32,282 nucleotides of DNA from the NCBI GenBank assembly GCA_021822565.1, contig JAKAQM010000017.1, positions 1-32,282 on the forward strand, written 5' to 3'. Made by a program: the position numbers and the translations under genes. The DNA comes from Actinomycetes bacterium. Lineage in GTDB: Bacteria; Actinomycetota; Acidimicrobiia; Acidimicrobiales; RAAP-2. Of this stretch, positions 24,320 to 31,281 are shown piece by piece (position 1 is the first letter of the stretch; each line of letters starts with the position of its first letter). The notes beneath the pieces are model-generated. The model had not been told where the DNA came from. It searched no databases and saw only the letters and a program-made list of their open reading frames with translations.

Positions 24320-25327
24320 GTGCGCGTGCGCGCCCGGGCGCCCGCGTCGTCGGCCAACCTCGGGCCAGGGCTCGACGTGCTCGCGGTCGCGCTCGATCTC
24401 TACGTGGAGGTCGAGCTCGAGCCTGCCGAACGGCTCAGCGTGGAGAGCGAGGGCGAGGGGTCGGAGCTCCCGGCGGACGCCTCGCACCTCGCAGCCCGCG
24501 TGGCCGCTGCGGTCCTGGGCCACGACCGTGTGGCGATCCGGGTGCGCTCCGAGGTCCCGGTGGCTCGTGGCCTCGGCTCCTCCGCAGCGCTGGCAGTGGC
24601 CACGGCTGCAGCAGCCGGAGCGGGCGACCCGCTCGCCGTCGCGGCGCGTCTCGAGGGCCACGCCGACAACGCCGCCGCCTCGTACGCCGGCGGCCTCGTC
24701 GCGGTCAACGCGCTGGAGGGCGGATGGCGGACCTCGCGCCTCGCGCTCGATCCGGGGCTCGAGTTCGTCGCGCTCGTGCCGGACCGCCTGCTCGAGACCG
24801 CACACGCCCGTGCCATCCTCCCTCCGCAGGTCCCGCGCGCGGACGCGATCTTCAACCTCGGTCGGCTCGCGATGCTGTTGGAAGGGCTGGGCGACCGCGA
24901 CAGGCTCGTGCCTGCTGCGGCGGGAGACCGGCTGCACCAGCCGCCGCGGGTCCAGCTCTTCCCTGAGGCGCCGCGACTTCTCGAAGCGCTCGAGCGCGCC
25001 GGCGCACGGGCGGCCTGCTGGTCGGGCGCGGGTCCGACGCTTCTCGGGATCTGCGACGCAGGAGAGGCGGAGCGAATCGCGCAAGCCGGGCTGGCGGCGC
25101 TGGGTGACGCCGGCGTCAAAGGGCGATCGCTCGTGCTGCACGCAGACGCAGTCGGTCTCGTCGTGGGTGAGCACGCGCGGCTGCCCGTGCGCGCCACGGG
25201 AGCGGATCCCGGCAACGCGGCCGGAAGGACGCCCGGCAACGCGGCCGGAAGGACGCCCGGCAACGCGGCCGGAAGCACGCCTGGGGGGGTGCCCGGGCAC
25301 ACGCTCGGACATACACTCGGGCGGTGA
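24320..25327 (+). CDS. thrB: Homoserine kinase ThrB
   Basis: ThrB phosphorylates homoserine on the way to threonine, the branch competing with DapA for aspartate semialdehyde. The product is 335 residues of the GHMP kinase family. The N-terminal motif ARAPASSANLGPGLD (about 5-19), the ATP-binding loop PVARGLGSSAA (80-90) and the C-terminal GHMP motif WSGAGPTLLGI are intact. The start is GTG 24320, one base after the carboxypeptidase stop. GTG 24326 is an alternative, two residues shorter. The last 45 or so residues are not part of the fold and include three 24-bp repeats. In other bacteria thrB usually follows thrC; here it is linked to a wall enzyme and to miaB, whose start overlaps its stop. 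Confidence 0.95.
   Translation: MRVRARAPASSANLGPGLDVLAVALDLYVEVELEPAERLSVESEGEGSELPADASHLAARVAAAVLGHDRVAIRVRSEVPVARGLGSSAALAVATAAAAGAGDPLAVAARLEGHADNAAASYAGGLVAVNALEGGWRTSRLALDPGLEFVALVPDRLLETAHARAILPPQVPRADAIFNLGRLAMLLEGLGDRDRLVPAAAGDRLHQPPRVQLFPEAPRLLEALERAGARAACWSGAGPTLLGICDAGEAERIAQAGLAALGDAGVKGRSLVLHADAVGLVVGEHARLPVRATGADPGNAAGRTPGNAAGRTPGNAAGSTPGGVPGHTLGHTLGR
25211..25282 (+). repeat. 24-bp tandem repeat, three copies, in the thrB tail
   Basis: Units at 25211-25234, 25235-25258 and 25259-25282 encode GNAAGRTP, GNAAGRTP and GNAAGSTP. The first two are identical. They extend ThrB beyond its kinase domain and keep the frame. Confidence 0.95.
25312..25317 (+). promoter_or_regulatory. Possible -10 box of a leaderless miaB promoter
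   Basis: TACACT lies 6 bases before GTG 25324, inside the end of thrB. It would allow miaB and the genes behind it to be transcribed separately from thrB. Confidence 0.45.
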
Positions 25328-26712
25328 GCCGCAAGTTCCTCGTCCGTACCTTCGGGTGCCAGATGAACGAGCACGACTCCGAACGGCTTGCAGGACTGCT
25401 CGTGGCCGAGGGGATGGAGCAGGCGAAGAGCCTCGATGAAGCGGACGTCGTGGTCTTCAACACGTGCTGCATCCGCGAGAACGCGGACAACAAGCTCTAC
25501 GGCCATCTCGGGCACCTGAAAGCGCTGCGCGATCGGCGCCCCGACCTCCAGATCGCCGTAGGGGGATGTCTCGCGCAGAAGGACCGCGAGCTCGTCCGAC
25601 AGAAGGCGCCTCACGTCGACGTGGTCTTCGGGACCCACAATCTCGCTCGGGCACCCGAGCTCTTGCGGAGGGCCGCGGCGGAGGGACCCTTGGTCGAAGT
25701 GCTCGACGCGCCAGACCCAGTCCTCTCCGACCATGCTCCGGCGCTCTCCGCAGTGCGCGAGCTGCCGTACGCGGGGTGGGTCACCATCCAGACGGGCTGC
25801 GACAACTCGTGCGCGTTCTGCATCGTGCCTGCAGTGCGCGGCCCGGAGGTGAGCAGGCCGGTTGCGGACGTCGTCGCGGAGGTTCGCTCGCTCGCGCGCC
25901 GCGGGGTCGTGGAGGTCACGCTCCTCGGCCAGAACGTGAACTCCTATGGTCGCGACCTCACGCGGCGCCGGCCGCTGTTCGCGGAGCTCCTCCGCGCGGT
26001 CGGTTCGGTGGACGGCGTGCGCAGGGTTCGCTTCACGAGCCCACACCCCAAGGACCTCCGGCCGGAGACGATCGCGGCGATGGCCGAGGTCGGCGCGGTC
26101 TGCGAGCAGCTTCACCTTCCGCTGCAGGCCGGGAGCGATCGCGTGCTCAGCGCGATGCGCCGCGGCTACACGGCCGAGCGCTACCTTGCTCGCCTCGCTG
26201 CGGCGCGCGCGGCCGTGGACGACCTCGCCGTGACCACGGACCTCATCGTCGGGTTTCCCGGCGAGACCGAAGCGGACTTCGCCGAGACCCTCGCCGTGGT
26301 GGCGGAGGCCGAGTTCGACAGCGCGTACACGTTCATCTTCTCGCCGCGCCCGGGTACGCGCGCCGCTGCCATGCACGATGCCTTCGTGCCGGACGATGTC
26401 GTCGCGGATCGCTTCGAGCGGCTGCGCCAGGTGGTGGAGCGCTCCGCGCTGCGGCGCAACGAGGCGCGCGTGGGCCGGGCCGAGGAGGTGCTCGTCGAAG
26501 GGCCGAGCCGTCGCGACGCCGGGCTGGTCACCGGGCGGACGCGCCAGGGGAAGCTGGTGCACTTCCCTCCCGCGGGCGACGGCGCGCCGTCGCCAGGGGC
26601 GTTCTGCGAGGTCGAGGTGACCGGGGCGGCCCCGCACCATCTCGTCGGGAGCCTCGTGCGGATGACGGCTGCGCCTGCCCACCGTCGCAGGATCCCGGTC
26701 ACGGCAGCTTGA
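25324..26712 (+). CDS. miaB: tRNA-2-methylthio-N6-isopentenyladenosine synthase MiaB
   Basis: MiaB is a radical-SAM methylthiotransferase that adds the 2-methylthio group to i6A37 made by MiaA, whose gene follows. The product is 462 residues. The N-terminal cluster ligands are Cys12 (TFGCQMNE), Cys48 (NTCCIREN) and Cys82 (GGCLAQK). The radical-SAM triad CxxxCxxC is Cys159, Cys163 and Cys166. The family motif SRP after VRGPE, LLGQNVNSYG and the LHLPLQAGSDRVL stretch are present. A TRAM domain (about 385-450, EVLVEGPSR) ends the protein. The GTG start overlaps the thrB stop (GTGA) and has TACACT 6 bases upstream. The stop overlaps the miaA TTG (TTGA). Confidence 0.97.
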   Translation: MSRKFLVRTFGCQMNEHDSERLAGLLVAEGMEQAKSLDEADVVVFNTCCIRENADNKLYGHLGHLKALRDRRPDLQIAVGGCLAQKDRELVRQKAPHVDVVFGTHNLARAPELLRRAAAEGPLVEVLDAPDPVLSDHAPALSAVRELPYAGWVTIQTGCDNSCAFCIVPAVRGPEVSRPVADVVAEVRSLARRGVVEVTLLGQNVNSYGRDLTRRRPLFAELLRAVGSVDGVRRVRFTSPHPKDLRPETIAAMAEVGAVCEQLHLPLQAGSDRVLSAMRRGYTAERYLARLAAARAAVDDLAVTTDLIVGFPGETEADFAETLAVVAEAEFDSAYTFIFSPRPGTRAAAMHDAFVPDDVVADRFERLRQVVERSALRRNEARVGRAEEVLVEGPSRRDAGLVTGRTRQGKLVHFPPAGDGAPSPGAFCEVEVTGAAPHHLVGSLVRMTAAPAHRRRIPVTAA

Positions 26713-27650
26713 GCCAGCTACCCCCTGTGGTGGCGCTGGTCGGGACGACGGCGTCGGGAAAGTCCTCGCTGGCGATGGCCGCGGCACGTCGGCTCGGCGA
26801 CGTCGAGATCCTCTGCGTCGACTCGATGACCGTCTACCGAGGCATGGACATCGGCACGTCCAAGCCGTCGCCGGCGGACCGCGCGGCAGTTACGCACCAC
26901 ATGCTCGACCTCGTGGACCCCGACGCAGAGTTCACCGTCAGTGACTTCCAGGCGAAGGCCTCGTCCGCACGGGCAGGCATCGCCAGCCGCGGGCAGCGCG
27001 CGCTCCTGGTCGGTGGCACCGGCCTGTACTTGCGCGCCGTCGTCGACGACCTCGACATCCCGGCGCGCTACCCCGACGTGGCTGAAGCGCTCGAGCGTGA
27101 CGCGCGGCGCCCCGGGGGCATCCAGGAGCTGCACGCGCGGCTTGCGGTGCTCGACCCCGTCGCAGCGTCGCGCACGACCGACACGAACCGCCGGCGCATC
27201 GTGCGCGCGCTCGAGGTCACGCTCGGCTCGGGCCGTCTATTCTCCTCCTACGGCCCCGGGCTCGGCGCGTACCCTCCGACCGACGTGGTGCTGCTGGGCC
27301 TGCCCTTCGTGCCCGAGCTCGTGGACCGAAGGATCGAGGAGCGCTTCGCCCGATGGATGGACGAGGGTCTCGTCGAGGAGGTGCGGCGCCTTTCGGCACG
27401 CCCGGGGGGGTTGTCGCGCACGGCGCGTCAGGCGCTCGGCTACCGGGAGCTGCTCGATCATGTGGAGCGGGGTGCGCCGCTCGAGACGTGCGTGCGCGAA
27501 GCGGTGCGGCGGACTCGAGCGTTCGCACGCCGCCAGCGGTCGTGGTTCCGCCGCGACCCGCGTGTCCGCTGGATCGCGCCTCACGAGGATCCCGAGGACG
27601 TGCTCGTCGCGGCGCTCGGCGGCGCTCGGCGGCGCGCCGGTGCGAGACTG
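26709..27650 (+). other. miaA: MiaA half of the fused frame
   Basis: The region has the length of a complete MiaA (about 310 residues). Motifs: P-loop VGTTASGKSSLA; DSMTVYRGMDIGTSKPS, where the Asp acts in catalysis and Thr replaces the usual Gln; VGGTGLYLRAVVDD; the tRNA-contacting RTARQALGYREL; and the RRQRSWFRRDPRVRW end. Nothing is missing from the enzyme core, so activity is expected if the extra C-terminal domain is tolerated. Confidence 0.93.
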
Positions 27651-28697
27651 GTGACGATGGTCCCTGCCGCCGCACCACGCCCCACGTCCGAGGCGAGCGG
27701 CGCGTGCGAGGCGAGCGAGGCGCGCGAGGCGAGCGGCGCGATCGGCGCGATCGGCGCGATCGGCGCGATCAAACGGCGCACTCGCACGATCGCGATGACC
27801 AAGCTCGAGGCTGCGGGGAACGATTTCCTCGTGGTCCTCGGTCGTTCGCGGCACGAGCCCCTGCCGCTCACGCCCTCCCACGTGCGGGCGCTGTGCGACC
27901 GGCACCGCGGCATCGGCGCGGACGGCCTCATCTTCGGGCGCCCGGCCGCCGCGCCAGCGGACCTCGAGATGGTCCTCCACAATGCCGACGGATCCGAGGC
28001 GGAGATGAGCGGGAACGGAATTCGCTGCCTCGTCCATGCCGCCGTGCTCGCGGGGCTCGTTGCGCCAGGGGTGGTGCACGTGGCCACGACCGCGGGCCAT
28101 CGCACCGTCTCCTACGAGCCTGGTGCCGACGGCAGGGCCTGGGCGCGCGTCGACATGGGCGGTGTGCGACTGGGGCGCGAGGTGGAGAGCTTGCTCCCCG
28201 GCACGAGAGCCCGGCTCGCCGACGTGGGCAATCCTCACCTCGTCGTCATCGGAGACCTCGCGCTCGACGCCGTGGATCTCGAGGCGCTCGGAGTCGCTGC
28301 CACGCATGCCGCCGGCAGGCCGGTGAACCTGGAGGTCGCGCGGCCCGGGCACACAGGCGCAGATCTCGAGTTGCGGGTGCTCGAGCGCGGCGTCGGCGAG
28401 ACGCTTGCCTGCGGGACGGGCACCTGTGCCGTCGCGGCGGTCGCGCGCGCCTTCGGGATGGTCGGCAGCGTGGTGCGGGTGGACAATCCTGGCGGTCGTC
28501 TGGAGGTGCGCCTCGGAACCGCCGCGAGGGCGACAAGAGATCCTTCGGCCGGCTCCGCACCGGCCGGCTCCGCACCGGTCGGCTCCGCACCGGCCGGCTC
28601 CGCACCGGTCGGGGTCGAGCTGGGAGGGCCGGTGCGCAAGGTGGCAGACGTGGAGGTGGACACCTCGTTCTTCGCCTCGGCGAGCGGGGAAGGATGA
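26709..28697 (+). CDS. miaA-dapF: Continuous MiaA-DapF reading frame (apparent fusion)
   Basis: One open frame of 662 residues starts at TTG 26709, overlapping the miaB stop, and runs to TGA 28695-28697 with no stop between. Its N-terminal half is tRNA dimethylallyltransferase MiaA (i6A37 formation). Its C-terminal half is diaminopimelate epimerase DapF (LL- to meso-DAP). The join (about residues 310-360) is low-complexity EAS/GAI sequence with four 9-bp repeats. Neither possible internal start (GTG 27651/ATG 27657, ATG 27795) has a good Shine-Dalgarno or TANNNT box. That favours one polypeptide, but internal initiation giving a separate DapF cannot be excluded. miaA and dapF are neighbours in many actinobacteria, so a lost stop codon could fuse them. 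A sequencing error is the other possibility. GTG 26727 is an alternative start. Confidence 0.85.
   Translation: MSQLPPVVALVGTTASGKSSLAMAAARRLGDVEILCVDSMTVYRGMDIGTSKPSPADRAAVTHHMLDLVDPDAEFTVSDFQAKASSARAGIASRGQRALLVGGTGLYLRAVVDDLDIPARYPDVAEALERDARRPGGIQELHARLAVLDPVAASRTTDTNRRRIVRALEVTLGSGRLFSSYGPGLGAYPPTDVVLLGLPFVPELVDRRIEERFARWMDEGLVEEVRRLSARPGGLSRTARQALGYRELLDHVERGAPLETCVREAVRRTRAFARRQRSWFRRDPRVRWIAPHEDPEDVLVAALGGARRRAGARLVTMVPAAAPRPTSEASGACEASEAREASGAIGAIGAIGAIKRRTRTIAMTKLEAAGNDFLVVLGRSRHEPLPLTPSHVRALCDRHRGIGADGLIFGRPAAAPADLEMVLHNADGSEAEMSGNGIRCLVHAAVLAGLVAPGVVHVATTAGHRTVSYEPGADGRAWARVDMGGVRLGREVESLLPGTRARLADVGNPHLVVIGDLALDAVDLEALGVAATHAAGRPVNLEVARPGHTGADLELRVLERGVGETLACGTGTCAVAAVARAFGMVGSVVRVDNPGGRLEVRLGTAARATRDPSAGSAPAGSAPVGSAPAGSAPVGVELGGPVRKVADVEVDTSFFASASGEG
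27735..27770 (+). repeat. 9-bp tandem repeat in the MiaA-DapF junction
   Basis: Four copies of GGCGCGATC (27735-27743, 27744-27752, 27753-27761, 27762-27770) encode GAI repeats. They come just after degenerate EAS repeats and just before the first DapF strand. A repeat-driven rearrangement here could have removed the miaA stop. Confidence 0.92.
27777..28697 (+). other. dapF: DapF half of the fused frame
   Basis: The DapF fold starts near TIAMTKLEAAGNDFLVV. It has the paired half-sites of the epimerase: HNADGSEAEMSGNGIRC and ERGVGETLACGTGTCAVA. The second catalytic Cys is present (codon 28410-28412, residue 206 counted from ATG 27795). At the first catalytic position, E. coli Cys73, the codon is AGC (28008-28010), that is Ser72. 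A 20-residue repeat (28551-28610) is inserted before the last conserved strand VELGGPVRKVADVEVD. The TGA stop overlaps the hflX ATG. Confidence 0.92.
28551..28610 (+). repeat. 15-bp tandem repeat, four copies, in the dapF part
   Basis: Units at 28551-28565, 28566-28580, 28581-28595 and 28596-28610 encode GSAPA and GSAPV in alternation. They sit between two conserved DapF strands, probably in a surface loop. Confidence 0.95.
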
Positions 28698-29977
28698 CGT
28701 CACAGATCCCGAGCACGCTCATCACGCGCGAGTTCCGCGAGCGCATCGTGCTCGTGGGCGTCGTGCTCCCGGGCACCGACGCCGAGGAGGTCGAGGCCAA
28801 CCTCGACGAGCTGGCACAGCTCGTGGGCACCGCGGGCGCCGATGTGGTCGCGCGCACGATCCAGCGACGCACGCGCCCGGATCCGGCGACGTTCATCGGC
28901 CGGGGCAAGGCCCACGAGCTGGCAGAGCTCGCCGAGCAGGTCGACGCGGACACCGTGGTCTTCGACGACGAGCTCTCGCCTGCCCAGCAGCGCAATCTGG
29001 AGAAGCTCCTCGGCCGTACGGCGATCGACCGAACGGCGGTGATCCTCGACATCTTCGCCCAGAACGCACGGAGCCCCGAGGGCAAGGCGCAGGTCGAGCT
29101 GGCCCTGCTGCGCTATCGCCTGCCGCGGCTTCGAGGGCGCGGCCGCGAGCTCAGCCAGCAGGCGGGCGGCATCGGGACGCGCGGTCCCGGTGAGACGCAG
29201 CTCGAGGTGGATCGCCGGCGGCTGGTGCGGCGCATGCATCGGCTCGAGGCCGACTTGCGAGAGGTGGAGCGCACGCGCCAGTTGCAGCGCCGCTCGAGGA
29301 GCCGAGGGCGCCTGCGGGAGGTGGCGCTCGTCGGGTACACGAACGCCGGCAAGTCCACCCTGCTCAACCGGCTGACCGACGCCGGCGTCCCGGCGGAGGA
29401 CCGGCTCTTCGTCACCTTGGACCCGAGGACCCGTCAGCTCGCGCTGCCGGGTGGGGAGACCGTGCTCGTGACCGACACCGTCGGCTTCGTGCGCAAGCTT
29501 CCTCACGAGCTCGTGGAGGCCTTTCGCTCCACGCTCGATTCGGTCCGGCTGGCGGACCTGCTCGTCCACGTGGTCGACGCCGCTGCCCCCGACCCCGAAG
29601 GCCAGATCGAGGCGGTTCGCTCGGTCCTCCGTGAGATCGGCGCGGGCGACGTGCCGGAGCTGCTCGCCGTCAACAAGGCCGACGTGAGCCCGAGGGCCGC
29701 GCAGCTCGCGGCAGATGCGGAGGGTGCGGTGTGCATCTCCGCCGCGACGGGCGACGGTCTCGACGAGCTGCTGCGTGCCATCGGCGATCGGCTGCGCGTC
29801 GCCGATCGGATCGTCGAGCTCGCGATCCCCTGGGCGCGCGGCGACGTGCTCGCCGCGGTCCATCGCGAGGGCGAAGTGGTGGAGCAGGAGGACGGTGACG
29901 AGGGGGCGCGTGTGCACGTGGTCCTGGACGAGGCAGGACGCTCCCATTTCTCGGAATTCGTCGTGAGTGGTGCGTAG
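28694..29977 (+). CDS. hflX: Ribosome-associated GTPase HflX
   Basis: HflX is a GTPase that binds the 50S subunit and splits stalled or stressed ribosomes. The product is 427 residues with ATG 28694 overlapping the dapF stop (ATGA) and GGGGAAGG just upstream. The N-terminal HflX domain (about 15-200) shows DPATFIGRGKAHEL, FDDELSPAQQRNLE, DRTAVILDIFAQNA and the signature GIGTRGPGETQLE. The G domain has G1 GYTNAGKSTLLN (about 215-226), G3 DTVGF (about 260) and G4 NKAD (about 325). A short C-terminal domain (about 375-427) ends in SHFSEFV. The position downstream of miaA is widespread in bacteria. Confidence 0.97.
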   Translation: MTSQIPSTLITREFRERIVLVGVVLPGTDAEEVEANLDELAQLVGTAGADVVARTIQRRTRPDPATFIGRGKAHELAELAEQVDADTVVFDDELSPAQQRNLEKLLGRTAIDRTAVILDIFAQNARSPEGKAQVELALLRYRLPRLRGRGRELSQQAGGIGTRGPGETQLEVDRRRLVRRMHRLEADLREVERTRQLQRRSRSRGRLREVALVGYTNAGKSTLLNRLTDAGVPAEDRLFVTLDPRTRQLALPGGETVLVTDTVGFVRKLPHELVEAFRSTLDSVRLADLLVHVVDAAAPDPEGQIEAVRSVLREIGAGDVPELLAVNKADVSPRAAQLAADAEGAVCISAATGDGLDELLRAIGDRLRVADRIVELAIPWARGDVLAAVHREGEVVEQEDGDEGARVHVVLDEAGRSHFSEFVVSGA

Positions 29978-30005
29978 CAGTGCTGCCGACCCAAGAATTC
30001 CTGCG

Positions 30006-31136
30006 GTGAGCGGCTTCCGACCACCTCCGTATCCCTACGAGCGGCTCTCGGGCCTGCGCGCCCTTGCCGAGGCGCTGCCAGGCGGCATCGTGGACTGTTC
30101 GATCGGGACGCCTTGCGACCCGCCGCCCCCCGAGGCGGTCAGGGCGTTGGCGACGTCCGGTGCCGAGCGTGGGTACCCGCCGTCGGCCGGCACGCCCGGC
30201 TACCGGAGCGCGGCCGCCGAGCACCTCGCCCGCACGTTCGGTGTCGACGTCGACCCATGGGCGCTCGCTGCGTGCATCGGCACGAAGGAGATGGTCGCCT
30301 CGACGCCGCACTACCTGCATCTTCGGGACCCGTCCCGCGACACGGTTCTCTACCCCTCGGTGTCCTACCCGACCTACGCGATGGGCGCGCGTCTCGCGGG
30401 CTGCCGCGCCGTGCCGGTGCCACCCCTGGGCGCCGACGGAGGCGGCCTCGATCTCGAGTCGGTGGACCTGTCCGACGCCCGCCGCGCACTGCTGCTCTGG
30501 GTGAACTCGCCGGCCAATCCGTCCGGCGGGCTGACCGACCTCGCCGCTGCCGCCGAGTGGGGCCGGCGGCATGGCGTGCCGGTCTTCTCCGACGAGTGCT
30601 ATGCGGACTACACGTGGGATGGCCCTCCGCGCTCCATCCTCGAGTCCGGGTGCGACGGCGTCGTCGCCGTCCACTCGGTGTCCAAGCGGTCGAACCTCGC
30701 CGGCGTGCGTGCGGGCTTCTTCGCAGGTGACGATGCGCTCGTGGCGTACTTGCGGGATGTCCGCCAGCACGCAGGCATGATCGTTGCCGGACCGGTACAG
30801 GCTGCCGCCGCGGTCGCCTGGGCCGACGACGCGCACGTCGCCGTGCAACGCGCGCGGTACCTCGAGCGGCTCGAGCTCCTGGCACACGCGCTCTCGCAGG
30901 CGGGTTGTCCGACGCCGGTGCCCGCCGGTGGCTTCTACCTCTGGCCCGCCGTGCCCGATCGCTGGAGCGACGGGTGGGCGATGGCCGAGGACCTTGCGAA
31001 GGTGTCCGGCATGCTCGTCAGCCCCGGCGATCTCTATGGCGCCGATGGCGCAGGTCACGTCCGCATCGCTGTGGTGCAGCCCACGGAGCGGCTCGCTCTG
31101 GTCGCGCAGCGGCTCGCCGCATCGGGCTGGGGCTGA
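30006..31136 (+). CDS. dapC: Succinyldiaminopimelate aminotransferase (DapC-type)
   Basis: This is a PLP-dependent class I/II aminotransferase resembling actinobacterial DapC, which makes N-succinyl-LL-diaminopimelate in the succinylase route to mDAP. The product is 376 residues from GTG 30006. That start gives the typical N-terminus SGFRPPPYPYERL and has AAGAAT 7 bases upstream. GTG 29967 would add 13 residues and overlap hflX. The PLP lysine is Lys227 in SVSKRSNLAGVRAGF. VNSPANPSGG and SDECYADYTWDG hold the other cofactor-binding residues. The pathway fits dapA, dapB and dapF nearby. The subfamily is inferred from resemblance, so a related acyl-diaminopimelate aminotransferase is possible. 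The stop lies within a 12-bp tandem repeat. Confidence 0.88.
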   Translation: MSGFRPPPYPYERLSGLRALAEALPGGIVDCSIGTPCDPPPPEAVRALATSGAERGYPPSAGTPGYRSAAAEHLARTFGVDVDPWALAACIGTKEMVASTPHYLHLRDPSRDTVLYPSVSYPTYAMGARLAGCRAVPVPPLGADGGGLDLESVDLSDARRALLLWVNSPANPSGGLTDLAAAAEWGRRHGVPVFSDECYADYTWDGPPRSILESGCDGVVAVHSVSKRSNLAGVRAGFFAGDDALVAYLRDVRQHAGMIVAGPVQAAAAVAWADDAHVAVQRARYLERLELLAHALSQAGCPTPVPAGGFYLWPAVPDRWSDGWAMAEDLAKVSGMLVSPGDLYGADGAGHVRIAVVQPTERLALVAQRLAASGWG

Positions 31137-31186
31137 TCCTGGGGCTGATCCTGGGGCTGATGCTGGGGCTGATGCTGGGGCTGATG
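31127..31186 (+). repeat. 12-bp tandem repeat, five copies, across the dapC stop
   Basis: Five units of CTGGGGCTGATC/G (31127-31138, 31139-31150, 31151-31162, 31163-31174, 31175-31186) are followed by a degenerate sixth. The aminotransferase stop TGA (31134-31136) is in the first unit, and every later unit carries the same TGA in the same frame. Confidence 0.95.
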
Positions 31187-31229
31187 CTGAGGCTACGGCG
31201 TGGGTTGCAGTGTGGGCCGCGGCGGCGGG

Positions 31230-31265
31230 CGGCCGCGCCGTCAGAAGACGCTCGCGGCGCGGCCG
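31230..31265. terminator. Possible bidirectional terminator between convergent genes
   Basis: CGGCCGCGCCG (31230-31240) and CGGCGCGGCCG (31255-31265) form an 11-bp perfect G/C stem with a 14-base loop. It lies between the convergent aminotransferase and HNH genes. No T-run flanks it on either side, so termination is inferred from position and stability. Confidence 0.45.
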
Positions 31266-31281
31266 AGCCTCCCCCTGTTCG

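Noticed and set aside
25464-26708. Extension of the MiaA frame upstream across miaB
   Set aside because: The frame is open upstream of TTG 26709, but it runs out of phase through miaB, whose motifs are complete. The TTGA overlap with the miaB stop marks the real start region.
24400-26787. Minus-strand open frame opposite thrB and miaB
   Set aside because: Both + strand genes are intact with all catalytic motifs. The antisense translation is low-complexity and spans the unrelated thrB-miaB junction.
31190-31281. Attachment site or insertion-sequence end next to the HNH gene
   Set aside because: No terminal inverted repeats paired with a target duplication were seen. The only inverted repeat is a compact hairpin suited to termination.
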